From JAGVIE01 sp964520905 (GTDB lineage: Bacteria > Bacteroidota > Ignavibacteria > UBA10030 > SZUA-254): DNA of 64,000 bases. Below, one piece after another: positions 54,070 to 62,544 of this stretch (positions within the stretch are counted from its first letter, which is position 1; each line of letters starts with the position of its first letter). The notes beneath the pieces were generated by a model. That model did not search any database, was not told the origin of the DNA, and worked only from the letters and a program-made list of their open reading frames with translations. The translations under genes were made by a program, and so were the position numbers. The stretch covers positions 203,472 through 267,471 of the forward strand of contig CAZFQL010000002.1 of assembly GCA_964520905.1 (NCBI GenBank). The letters run 5' to 3'.

Positions 54070-55932
54070 ATGACATCACCATCAACAATGACCGGTCGAT
54101 GGAAATTTCTCATCATCATAACGGCATCTGTTCTGTTGGTTTACGGACAGACATTACAATTCGGTTTCGTGAATTATGATGACGATGAGCTGATCTATAA
54201 GAATGAAAAGTTCCTTTCTGATTGGCGTAATGTTGGCACAGCATTTACCGCTCATGCATTTATCGGCGCAGGGGGCGAGAGCGTCTATTACAGGCCATTG
54301 CATGTCGTTACACTGATAATCGATTATCATATCTGGCAATTGGATCCATTTGGCTACCATCTGTCCAGTGTCGTTCTTCATACGACGACTGCGATTTTGG
54401 TTTTCTTGCTGTTCGAAATCATCTTCGGAAACTCCGTACTCGCGTTATTCGGCTCATTGATCTTCGCGCTCCATCCGGTTCAAACTGAATCCGTCGGTTG
54501 GATTGCCGGCAGGAACGATATTCTTTTGGGATTCTTCATAGCATTAATGATGATCTCGCATATTCAATCACTACGGAATAATGTAAGAACAAAATTTTAC
54601 AGGACACTAACTCCAATTTTTTTTACATTCGCCATATTCACAAAAGAATCGGCTGCATTTTACCTGCTCCTGTTACCGATCTACGAGCTTTGTTTTCAAA
54701 ATAAAACATTAATAGATACGGTATCCAAAAAAAATATTTTGAAGTTCTTACCGATGATGATAATACTCGCTCTCTATTTAATCATCCGCCTCAATATCTT
54801 CAGCGCATTCATTGGAGCCGAGCAAATGTATGGAAAGGGTAAACCATTTCCAGATCGCCTCGCTAATATTCCCGGAATAGTTGCCGAGCATCTGCAATTG
54901 TTAATAGCGCCTTTCAGTTTATCGGTCGCTCACCCGCTATCCGACATTATCTGGTTAAAAGAGCCGTGGTATTTTGTTTCATTTATTGTTTTACTCCTTT
55001 TTACCATCACGCTCTGGCGGTCGTGGCGAAAGCATCCGATATTATTTTTTGGATTAGCATGGCTTGCGGTAGGGTTACTGCCCGCCCTGAATCTTTTCCC
55101 GATGCCGAAGCCGATACTGGAGCACCGTCTTTACGTACCGATGACTGGCGTAGCGCTTGCTGTAAGTTTCGGGATAGATCGCTTCTCAAATATAATTCAG
55201 ACCGTCAAATTCAGAGAAGTTCTTTTTTCTATTCTAACAATTATCTTAGCTATTCTATCCTACTTGCGGTTACCGGTTTGGGAAAACGGTGTAACATTAT
55301 TTACCGATGCTGTTAAAAAAACTCCAACCGATCTTCACTCTAATTATTCTTTAGCCCGGGCCCAATACGATATAGGAAATTACAGCGAATGCAACCAAAC
55401 ATTAGATCATTATTTGACATTGGCTCCGACCGATCCGAGAGGGTACAGATTCCTCAGAGAGGTTTACTACGTTACCGGCAGGCGCAAAGAAGTTGCCGCA
55501 ATTTGCAAAAAAATGATTGAATTGCAGCCGGATAACCCCCAGCGTTACCTCGAGGCTGGCGTCATTTATGAGGAACTCGGACAACCGGATTCTGCCGCTA
55601 TTTATTACCGGCAAGGAATTTGGATTGATTCGTCAGTCGCACAATTACACTTTCGATTGGGCATTGTAAGTGAGCGGCTCGGTCAACCTTCCATTGCTGC
55701 GAAATCATATAAGAGGGCGATCGCTTTGAATGTTCAGGATGCGGACGCTTATTTTTATCTGGCAAAAATATACGCATCGGTGAACGACCAACGTTCTGCA
55801 ATCCAAGTTCTGGAAAGCGGTCTCTCGATTAAAACGCCGTCAATTGATTATCTCACACTGTTGATGGATCTCTACTACAAATCGGGGGATGAAACAAAAG
55901 CTATTGAACTCAAACGGAGATTAAACTTTTAG
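54070..55932 (+). CDS. TMTC-like GT-C membrane protein with TPR repeats (first copy)
   Basis: 620-aa protein. The N-terminal half (about 15-400) has some 10-11 membrane helices with motifs of protein O-mannosyltransferase-like GT-C enzymes: FVNYDDDELIYKNEKFLSDW (acidic pair in the first periplasmic loop), YYRPLHVVTLIIDYHIW, DPFGYHLSSVVLHTTTAIL and LIFALHPVQTESVGWIAGRND. These match, from memory, the layout of eukaryotic TMTC1-4 proteins (DUF1736 plus TPR), which mannosylate cadherins. The C-terminal part (about 425-620) carries four to five tetratricopeptide repeats, probably periplasmic. It lies between the GT2 gene and a tandem paralogue. The acceptor is unknown. Confidence 0.85.
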   Translation: MTSPSTMTGRWKFLIIITASVLLVYGQTLQFGFVNYDDDELIYKNEKFLSDWRNVGTAFTAHAFIGAGGESVYYRPLHVVTLIIDYHIWQLDPFGYHLSSVVLHTTTAILVFLLFEIIFGNSVLALFGSLIFALHPVQTESVGWIAGRNDILLGFFIALMMISHIQSLRNNVRTKFYRTLTPIFFTFAIFTKESAAFYLLLLPIYELCFQNKTLIDTVSKKNILKFLPMMIILALYLIIRLNIFSAFIGAEQMYGKGKPFPDRLANIPGIVAEHLQLLIAPFSLSVAHPLSDIIWLKEPWYFVSFIVLLLFTITLWRSWRKHPILFFGLAWLAVGLLPALNLFPMPKPILEHRLYVPMTGVALAVSFGIDRFSNIIQTVKFREVLFSILTIILAILSYLRLPVWENGVTLFTDAVKKTPTDLHSNYSLARAQYDIGNYSECNQTLDHYLTLAPTDPRGYRFLREVYYVTGRRKEVAAICKKMIELQPDNPQRYLEAGVIYEELGQPDSAAIYYRQGIWIDSSVAQLHFRLGIVSERLGQPSIAAKSYKRAIALNVQDADAYFYLAKIYASVNDQRSAIQVLESGLSIKTPSIDYLTLLMDLYYKSGDETKAIELKRRLNF

Positions 55933-55939
55933 TTTGATC

Positions 55940-57766
55940 ATGGATAATCTCACAGAAATAAAATCATCATGGAAATATTTCCTGATCATAATTTTTTGCA
56001 TCGGCATTGTATATGTGCAGACGTTAAGTTATGATTTTGTAAATTATGATGATTATGACCTTGTCCTGAACAATGAAAATTTTCTGAGTCATCCGTCTAA
56101 CATCGCCGCATCGTTTACAACACACGCATTCACCACACACAAAAAAGAAGGCGTTTACTATCGTCCGATCCTGCTTGTAAGCTATATCCTCGATTATCAA
56201 ATATGGAAACTTAATCCGCTCGGTTATCACCTCACGAATATTCTTTTGCATTGTATGACGGCGATGCTGGTTTTTCTTCTGATAAATTCTCTCATTCAAA
56301 ACCAGATACTCGCTCTTCTATCGAGCTTGATCTTCGCTCTTCACCCGATTCAGGTCGAGTCGGTGGCATGGATTGCCGGGAGAAATGATATACTGGTCGG
56401 GTTGTTCATAGCCATGACGATGTATTTCTACATACAACACCATGAAAAACCCGAAAGAAAAAAGTTATATCTGTTTTTTTCCATAATATCCTTTACACTC
56501 GCACTCTTCACAAAAGAATCGGCGGCATTTTGTATTTTCATACTGCCACTTTATGACATCGTCGTAAGAAAAAATACTCTGACCACGCTGTTCTCAAAAG
56601 ATACTTTACTAAAGTTCACACCCTTAGCCGCGGTCATAGGCGTTTATCTCATAATCCGATTAATGGTATTTGGTGAGATAGCCGGTACTGAAAAATTGTA
56701 CGGAATGTTCTCGCTCATAGAGCGACTAAAATTTTTACCCGCAATAATCGTTGAACTTTTTTCGTTTCTGATTGCGCCATTCCGGTTGAGCATCGAACAT
56801 CCACTTGCCAAAATTATCTGGTTCGATTTTCCATGGAATCTGTTCGCTATCGTTACTATTATTTCATTTGTTGCGATTACATGGTGGACATTGCAACGCG
56901 AATCAATTCTTGCTTTTGCACTATTATGGCTAAGCGTTTGCATGTTTCCGGCTTTAAATATTTTCCCTCTGGCAGTCCCGATCCTAGAGCATCGTCTTTA
57001 TACAGCGTCTATTGGATTTGCGCTTTTCATCGGTGTGGGAATTTACCGGCTGTTTAAATCCCACGCACAGTTCGCCGGAAGGTTATTACTTGTATTACTT
57101 GTCGTCGCTTGTGGAATCGGTTCATTCATCCGCATACCTGTCTGGCGAAATAGTGAATCGCTTTGGTTGGATGCAATTAATAAAGCTCCGACCGCCCACC
57201 GCGCTTACTTTAATCTTGCCGGATACTATTTCGACCTTCGGCAATATAACAAAACTATAGAGTTACTTAACAAGTATATCGATTTGAGACCGGACGATTT
57301 CACGGGTTACTCGAAATTAAGACAATCTTATTATGCGTCAGGACAATATGATAAAGCGGTAGAAGTATGCAGACAGATGATTGTACTGGATACTCGTGAC
57401 CAAAATCGATACGTCGAGCTCGGAATATTTTTTGAGAGCATGGGTTTGCCCGACAGTGCTATCAAAGTTTATCAGGATGGATTGCAAATCGATTCTGCTT
57501 TCTATCAATTGCATGTTCGCCTCGGGAGAATGTACCACAACCGGGGTGACGTTGTGAATGCCGAAAAGCATTATAGACAATCGATCAAAGTTAAACCGGA
57601 TTTTGCTACCGGGTATTTCAGTCTGGGGGTTCTCGAAGCTTCCATGGGAAAAGACACTCTTGCCCTTCAAGCGTTACAACAGGGCGTAAAATTTGAAGCT
57701 CCAACATCCGATATTGCACAACTCATCGCATACCTTCGCAATAAACTCGGACAAGATAGGAAATAA
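55940..57766 (+). CDS. TMTC-like GT-C membrane protein with TPR repeats (second copy)
   Basis: 608-aa paralogue of the preceding protein, same order of parts. DFVNYDDYDLVLNNENFLSH, YYRPILLVSYILDYQIW, NPLGYHLTNILLHCMTAMLV and LIFALHPIQVESVAWIAGRND line up one to one; FTLALFTKESAAF and LEHRLYTASIGFAL are also shared. TPR repeats (about 425-605) end the protein. ATG 55940 is chosen over a TTG at 55934. It starts 8 bases after the first copy ends, so the duplication is in tandem and translated together. The many differences outside the motifs show an old duplication, suggesting different acceptors. Confidence 0.85.
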   Translation: MDNLTEIKSSWKYFLIIIFCIGIVYVQTLSYDFVNYDDYDLVLNNENFLSHPSNIAASFTTHAFTTHKKEGVYYRPILLVSYILDYQIWKLNPLGYHLTNILLHCMTAMLVFLLINSLIQNQILALLSSLIFALHPIQVESVAWIAGRNDILVGLFIAMTMYFYIQHHEKPERKKLYLFFSIISFTLALFTKESAAFCIFILPLYDIVVRKNTLTTLFSKDTLLKFTPLAAVIGVYLIIRLMVFGEIAGTEKLYGMFSLIERLKFLPAIIVELFSFLIAPFRLSIEHPLAKIIWFDFPWNLFAIVTIISFVAITWWTLQRESILAFALLWLSVCMFPALNIFPLAVPILEHRLYTASIGFALFIGVGIYRLFKSHAQFAGRLLLVLLVVACGIGSFIRIPVWRNSESLWLDAINKAPTAHRAYFNLAGYYFDLRQYNKTIELLNKYIDLRPDDFTGYSKLRQSYYASGQYDKAVEVCRQMIVLDTRDQNRYVELGIFFESMGLPDSAIKVYQDGLQIDSAFYQLHVRLGRMYHNRGDVVNAEKHYRQSIKVKPDFATGYFSLGVLEASMGKDTLALQALQQGVKFEAPTSDIAQLIAYLRNKLGQDRK

Positions 57767-57767
57767 C

Positions 57768-59438
57768 ATGAGTAAATTTTCTGGAAATAATTCTTTTCAT
57801 ATCGGACATCTGGCAATTCTAATCATCGTAGCGGTTCTTTGTTATCTCCCATTCATTAACAAAGCTGTGCACATAGATGATCCGTTATTTATCCGGGCAG
57901 CCCAACATATTCAAGACCATCCATCCAATCCGTACGGCTTCGATGTCAACTGGTACGGTAGAACGATGCCGATGCATGAAGTTACAAAAAATCCTCCGTT
58001 AGCTTCTTACTACATGGCGGCGGGAGCTTATTTTTTCGGCTGGGATGGGCGAACACTGCATCTCCTATTTATACTGCCTTTCGTCGGATTCATAATTGGA
58101 ACCTATTTGCTTGCCATGCTTTTTTGTTCGCGACCACTCGATGCATCACTCATCGCCCTTCTTACACCGGTTGTTCTTCTCTCAGCCACAACTCTGATGT
58201 GCGATATATTGATGGCAGCTTTTTGGGTATGGGCAATATTTTCATGGATGAAAGGAATTCAAAACAATAACAGACTACTGCTGGTTAGCTCGGCATTGTT
58301 TATCGCATGTTCCGCTCTAACAAAATATTTTGGGATGAATTTAATTCTCCTGCTTTTAGTATGGACAGTCGTTGAGAAGCGGCGATTGGATGCTTCCCTG
58401 TTGTTCTTACTTATACCTGCCGGTATTCTTGCCGGGTACCATTGGGCAACATATGTACTATACGGAAAAGGTCTCCTGATCGATGCGGCTTCATACTCTG
58501 TTCAATTCGGTACGATTGGAAGTAAAACCTATCTTTCAAAATTTCTGCTGGGCTTCGCATTTACGGGCGGCTGTTTTATTATTATTCTTTTTTATCTTCG
58601 TCGGTTGTGGAGTCCGGTGTTCCTGCTTTTTAACGGAGCGCTCGCTGCGGGACTTATCGTACTTCTTATTACACTTGGAACGATCGGAAAAGTAACGCTC
58701 GCGAACGATGCGGGAATACGGTGGGATTATATTCTACAATTCGGACTATGCGCGCTTGCCGGAATAAATATCATTGTTATCGCCACTGCAGATATAATTC
58801 AAAAGAGAGATGCCGGCTCGGTTTTACTCTTCCTTTGGGTAATCGGAGTTTTTCTTTTCGCAGTGTTGATTAACTGGTCGATAAATGGAAGGACGCTCCT
58901 TCCCCTGGCTCCGGCAGTCGGGATTCTAATTGTCAGACGTAACGAATCCGTACTAAAGACAGTACTGTCTCAATCCGGATGGAAAAATTATTTCCCGCTT
59001 ATACCGGCAGGATTACTTGCTCTCCTGATAACCTACTCCGATTATAATCTCGCCAACACTATCCGTGATGACGCTGCGACAATCGTCAAACGATATCAAT
59101 CAAGTAACTCAACGATCTGGTTTCAAGGACATTGGGGATTCCAATATTACATGGAATCACTCGGATGTAAATCTCTCGATATATCCCAACCGAATCTCGC
59201 GGCAGGAGATATCATTGTTAATCCTATTAACAATACAAACCTATATCGATTGCCTAACTACATGCCGCTTCGCGACTCACTCGAAAGCAAAACATTAACA
59301 TGGCTGACATGTATGAATAAGCAAGCTCGTGCCGGATTCTATTCCGACGTCTGGGGTCCACTCCCATTCGTCTTTGGCACCGTACAACCAGAGCGTTATG
59401 ACATCCATATCTCATTAAGGGAACTTAGATACAAATAA
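57768..59438 (+). CDS. GT39/ArnT-like membrane glycosyltransferase
   Basis: 556-aa polytopic protein (about 11-12 helices) of the dolichyl-phosphate-mannose--protein mannosyltransferase/ArnT superfamily. The first periplasmic loop holds HIDDPLFIRAAQHIQDHPSNPYG and HEVTKNPPLASYYMAAGAYF, the acidic and NPP motifs of the family; the helices VVLLSATTLMCDILMAAFWVW follow. No TPR part is present; a small C-terminal domain (about 450-556) lies outside the membrane. The open frame extends 25 codons upstream over the previous gene; ATG 57768, one base after that gene's stop, is the sensible start. It completes the GT2-TMTC-TMTC-GT39 run. Confidence 0.88.
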   Translation: MSKFSGNNSFHIGHLAILIIVAVLCYLPFINKAVHIDDPLFIRAAQHIQDHPSNPYGFDVNWYGRTMPMHEVTKNPPLASYYMAAGAYFFGWDGRTLHLLFILPFVGFIIGTYLLAMLFCSRPLDASLIALLTPVVLLSATTLMCDILMAAFWVWAIFSWMKGIQNNNRLLLVSSALFIACSALTKYFGMNLILLLLVWTVVEKRRLDASLLFLLIPAGILAGYHWATYVLYGKGLLIDAASYSVQFGTIGSKTYLSKFLLGFAFTGGCFIIILFYLRRLWSPVFLLFNGALAAGLIVLLITLGTIGKVTLANDAGIRWDYILQFGLCALAGINIIVIATADIIQKRDAGSVLLFLWVIGVFLFAVLINWSINGRTLLPLAPAVGILIVRRNESVLKTVLSQSGWKNYFPLIPAGLLALLITYSDYNLANTIRDDAATIVKRYQSSNSTIWFQGHWGFQYYMESLGCKSLDISQPNLAAGDIIVNPINNTNLYRLPNYMPLRDSLESKTLTWLTCMNKQARAGFYSDVWGPLPFVFGTVQPERYDIHISLRELRYK

Positions 59439-59508
59439 TTCTGTCAACCGTGAACATCAGGTAGTTTGATTTCAGATTACTTTGCATTTCTCTTCATGAT
59501 GCTCTCCT

Positions 59509-59537
59509 TTGCTTTTTAGCCCATTTATCCTGATATT
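59509..59537 (+). promoter_or_regulatory. Candidate promoter of the enolase gene
   Basis: TTGCTT (59509-59514), 17 bases, GATATT (59532-59537), inside the 141-base gap before enolase. The -10 box is weak. GGAG lies 8-11 bases before the enolase ATG. Confidence 0.35.
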
Positions 59538-59579
59538 GAAGCACTTTTTACATTCAGAAACCTACTTATGGAGTAAATA

Positions 59580-60857
59580 ATGACAACTATAATTGATGTT
59601 TTCGCACGAGAAATCCTTGACTCACGCGGCAATCCAACCATCGAAGTTGATGTTGTGTTAGAATCCGGCATTACCGGTCGCGCCGCTATACCAAGCGGTG
59701 CCTCAACGGGTGAGAACGAAGCTGTTGAGCTTCGCGATGGCGACAAGAAACGTTATAACGGCAAAGGTGTTTTGAAAGCTGTGAAAAATGTCAACGACAT
59801 AATTGCCGATGAAGTAATCGGCTTCGATGCAACCGATCAAGTTGGAATCGATAATATGATGATCGAGCTTGATGGAACGGACAACAAAGCAAAATTAGGA
59901 GCTAACGCAATCCTCGGTGTATCTATGGCAGTGGCGAAAGCAGCGGCTCAGGTGTTTGAGCTTCCACTCTACCGCTATCTCGGCGGGACAAATGCTAAAG
60001 TTCTTCCCGTCCCGATGATGAATATTCTTAACGGCGGCAAACATGCTGATAACAATGTCGATCTGCAGGAATTTATGATCTTCCCGGTAAATGCACCAAC
60101 GTTTGCCGAATCGCTCCGAATGGGAACGGAAGTTTTTCATTCGCTCAAGAGCGTCCTCAATAAAAAAGGATACAACACAGCAGTCGGTGATGAGGGCGGA
60201 TTTGCGCCAAGCTTAAAATCGAATGATGAAGCTGTTGAAGTCATACTCGAAGCAATCGAGAAAGCAAATTACAAACCGGGTAAAGATGTTTACCTTGCGC
60301 TTGATCCAGCTTCGAGTGAATTCTTTGAAAAAGGAAAATATGTTTTTAAGAAATCGGATAAATCATCGAAGACACCGGAACAGATGGTGAGGTTTTATGA
60401 GAAATGGGTGAAGCAGTATCCTATAATTTCCATCGAAGACGGTATGGCAGAGAACGATTGGGAGGGCTGGAAGATGATCACTGAAGCGCTGGGTAAGAAG
60501 ATTCAGCTCGTCGGCGATGATATCTTTGTAACTAATACCGAAATGCTTGCAAAAGGAATCGAGAAGAGCGTTGCCAATTCCATTCTAATAAAAGTGAACC
60601 AGATCGGAACATTAACAGAAACATTCGACTGTATCGAGATGGCAAAGCGCGCCGGATACACGACAGTTATAAGTCACCGCTCCGGTGAAACTGAAGATAC
60701 AACCATTGCCGATATTGCTGTTGCTACTAATGCCGGACAAATAAAGACCGGCTCAGCGAGCCGCACCGACCGCATCGCGAAGTACAACCAGCTTATCCGC
60801 ATTGAAGAAGAGTTGGGTACAAACGGGATTTTCCCCGGAATCAACGCAATCCAATAA
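59580..60857 (+). CDS. eno: Enolase (phosphopyruvate hydratase)
   Basis: Glycolytic enzyme interconverting 2-phosphoglycerate and phosphoenolpyruvate, 425 aa. N-terminal REILDSRGNPTIEVDVVLE, IPSGASTGENEAVELRDGD, the acid/base Glu in VGDEGGFAPSL, magnesium ligands in LALDPASSEFF, ISIEDGMAENDW and VGDDIFVTN, the catalytic Lys in ILIKVNQIGTLTE and the signature VISHRSGETEDTTIADIAV are all present. It stands after the glycosyltransferase block with its own upstream region. A porin-like gene follows after 19 bases. Confidence 0.98.
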   Translation: MTTIIDVFAREILDSRGNPTIEVDVVLESGITGRAAIPSGASTGENEAVELRDGDKKRYNGKGVLKAVKNVNDIIADEVIGFDATDQVGIDNMMIELDGTDNKAKLGANAILGVSMAVAKAAAQVFELPLYRYLGGTNAKVLPVPMMNILNGGKHADNNVDLQEFMIFPVNAPTFAESLRMGTEVFHSLKSVLNKKGYNTAVGDEGGFAPSLKSNDEAVEVILEAIEKANYKPGKDVYLALDPASSEFFEKGKYVFKKSDKSSKTPEQMVRFYEKWVKQYPIISIEDGMAENDWEGWKMITEALGKKIQLVGDDIFVTNTEMLAKGIEKSVANSILIKVNQIGTLTETFDCIEMAKRAGYTTVISHRSGETEDTTIADIAVATNAGQIKTGSASRTDRIAKYNQLIRIEEELGTNGIFPGINAIQ

Positions 60858-60876
60858 CAAGATAAAGGACTGAGCC

Positions 60877-61920
60877 ATGAAACAAGTTTTCGCTGCTTTA
60901 ACGATCTTCATTTTTACCTCGCTTGCATTCACACAGGAAAGAAGTGAAGACTCCACCGGATTGAAAGACATCGTCCAATCGTTTCTCGGATTGAACCAGC
61001 CAAAGCTCGGTTTCATGGCTCAATTCGCAGGAGAAGTATCAGACAATGGTCACTATACAGTTAGTGCTTTCACGATACGCAATCTTCGTATGTACTTTAC
61101 CGGCTCAGCCGGCGAGCATTTTAAATATTTCTTTCAGGGAAGTCTCAACGGGGGTTTTGAGATGCTTGATTTGAAATTATCCTACATCTTCGATGATCAT
61201 TTGAGAATCGATGGGGGAAGATTTAAAACTCCGTTCGGAGTTGAATATCTTGTTAACGATGCGAAGCTCTTTTTCGTAAAGCGTTCGACTGTTGCTTCAA
61301 CCATCGGAACGTTTAGACAATATGGCATGCAAGCTCAGGGTTCTTTATTGGATAAGCGGATAATTTTGACGGCAGGTGCATTTAATAGTGAGTATTCTTA
61401 TCCGAAAAGAGTTTCTCTCTTCATTGGTAAAGCTCATACCATCCCAATTATGTCCGGTGAAGTGATACCTGATTTTCAATTTGAAGCTGGTGGAAGCATT
61501 GTTTACACGCGCAACGAATCTGGTCTGTATCATTTTATTTTTTATCGAAACAATCATATTCTTTTCAGTACAGATGCAAAATTGACTTATGATCGGTATT
61601 GGATTGGAGGGGAATACTTCGCCGCAACAAGTAACCGGCATTTGACTCTGGATGGATTTTACATAGATGCCGGCGGCACAATCAATTCTGAGTTTGAAGT
61701 GATTGGACGGTTCGACTGGTCTGGTAAATATTTGAAAGATGTATATTTGAATCATATCCGGCAATATATAAGCATTTACGATATCAGGAGAAAATATCTC
61801 ATCGGAGTAAATTACTATCCATTGAATCACATTAAGCTGCAACTCGATTACGAGAGAGATTATACATTAAAGATGAATTCTGCATGGCTTAATTGCCAGT
61901 ATGCGATAAATTATGAGTGA
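60877..61920 (+). CDS. Porin-like outer-membrane protein (OprP/OprO-type fold)
   Basis: 347-aa protein with a signal peptide (MKQVFAALTIFIFTSLAFTQ). After it comes an alternation of strands and turns typical of 16-18-stranded porins: FTIRNLRMYFTGSAGEHFKY, FFQGSLNGGFEMLDLKLSYI, LRIDGGRFKTPFGVEYLVND. The last of these is the recognisable segment of the phosphate-selective porin O/P family. The C-terminus ends in alternating aromatic strands (LDYERDYTLKMNSAWLNCQY), though not in the usual terminal Phe. The substrate is unknown. It follows enolase closely and may share its transcript. Confidence 0.85.
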   Translation: MKQVFAALTIFIFTSLAFTQERSEDSTGLKDIVQSFLGLNQPKLGFMAQFAGEVSDNGHYTVSAFTIRNLRMYFTGSAGEHFKYFFQGSLNGGFEMLDLKLSYIFDDHLRIDGGRFKTPFGVEYLVNDAKLFFVKRSTVASTIGTFRQYGMQAQGSLLDKRIILTAGAFNSEYSYPKRVSLFIGKAHTIPIMSGEVIPDFQFEAGGSIVYTRNESGLYHFIFYRNNHILFSTDAKLTYDRYWIGGEYFAATSNRHLTLDGFYIDAGGTINSEFEVIGRFDWSGKYLKDVYLNHIRQYISIYDIRRKYLIGVNYYPLNHIKLQLDYERDYTLKMNSAWLNCQYAINYE

Positions 61921-61957
61921 GCCATTTTTATCTATTGAGTTTATTTAAGTAGCTACT

Positions 61958-62542
61958 ATGATACCATCAAAAAAGAAAATAATTATTATGGTGTCCTCAT
62001 CAGTATATGGAACTGAAGACCTTCTGGATCAAATTTATTCTTCACTTATAGGCTTTGGTTACACTGTATGGATGTCTCATAAGAATACAATCCCAACGAA
62101 TTCAAATAATTCATCATTTGAAGATTGTCTGGAAGCCGCTCGAAGATGTAATATCTTTTTAGGAATTATTACCGGAAGATATGGAAGAGGCGTCCCAAAA
62201 AAGAAAAAAGGAATCACACAACAAGAAATTGAACTCGCCATTAAAATAAATAAGCAGCGATGGATATTGGTCCACAATAATGTTGTGATAGCACGACAAC
62301 TATTAAAAAACTTTAAATTGAAAAAGAATACCAATCTCAAAAAGAATCCCATTCTTGATGATACAAGAATTCTTCAAATTTATAACAAAGCAGTCAGATC
62401 AGATGTTCCTCATTCCAAAAGGAGGGGCAATTGGGTACATCATTATCATGATAACCAAGAAGCTTTATTTATTATCAATAATCAATTAAGCGATATCAAT
62501 AGAATAAGATTGATGCTAAATCCTAGAAAAAGTAAAGGTTAG
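61958..62542 (+). CDS. DUF4062-domain protein
   Basis: 194-aa soluble protein. Residues about 7-105 follow the DUF4062 pattern: KIIIMVSSSVYGTEDLLDQI, FGYTVWMSHKN, FEDCLEAARRCNIFLGIITG, RYGRGVPKKKKGITQQEIELAIK. This has a Rossmann-like layout recalling TIR and nucleoside-deoxyribosyltransferase-like domains, and the acidic residue in QQEIELA is the one kept in the family. DUF4062 usually stands in front of NTPase or repeat modules; here it is alone with a short basic C-terminal part (RSDVPHSKRRGNWVHH, then NPRKSKG). No clear ribosome-binding site is seen. The next gene starts 2 bases after its stop. The pair looks more A+T rich than the enolase region. Function unknown; a defence role is possible. 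Confidence 0.8.
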   Translation: MIPSKKKIIIMVSSSVYGTEDLLDQIYSSLIGFGYTVWMSHKNTIPTNSNNSSFEDCLEAARRCNIFLGIITGRYGRGVPKKKKGITQQEIELAIKINKQRWILVHNNVVIARQLLKNFKLKKNTNLKKNPILDDTRILQIYNKAVRSDVPHSKRRGNWVHHYHDNQEALFIINNQLSDINRIRLMLNPRKSKG

Positions 62543-62544
62543 AT

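Noticed and set aside
57693..57767. Longer start for the GT39-like protein
   Set aside because: It lies inside the TPR gene in another frame; the ATG one base after that stop gives a normal first helix.
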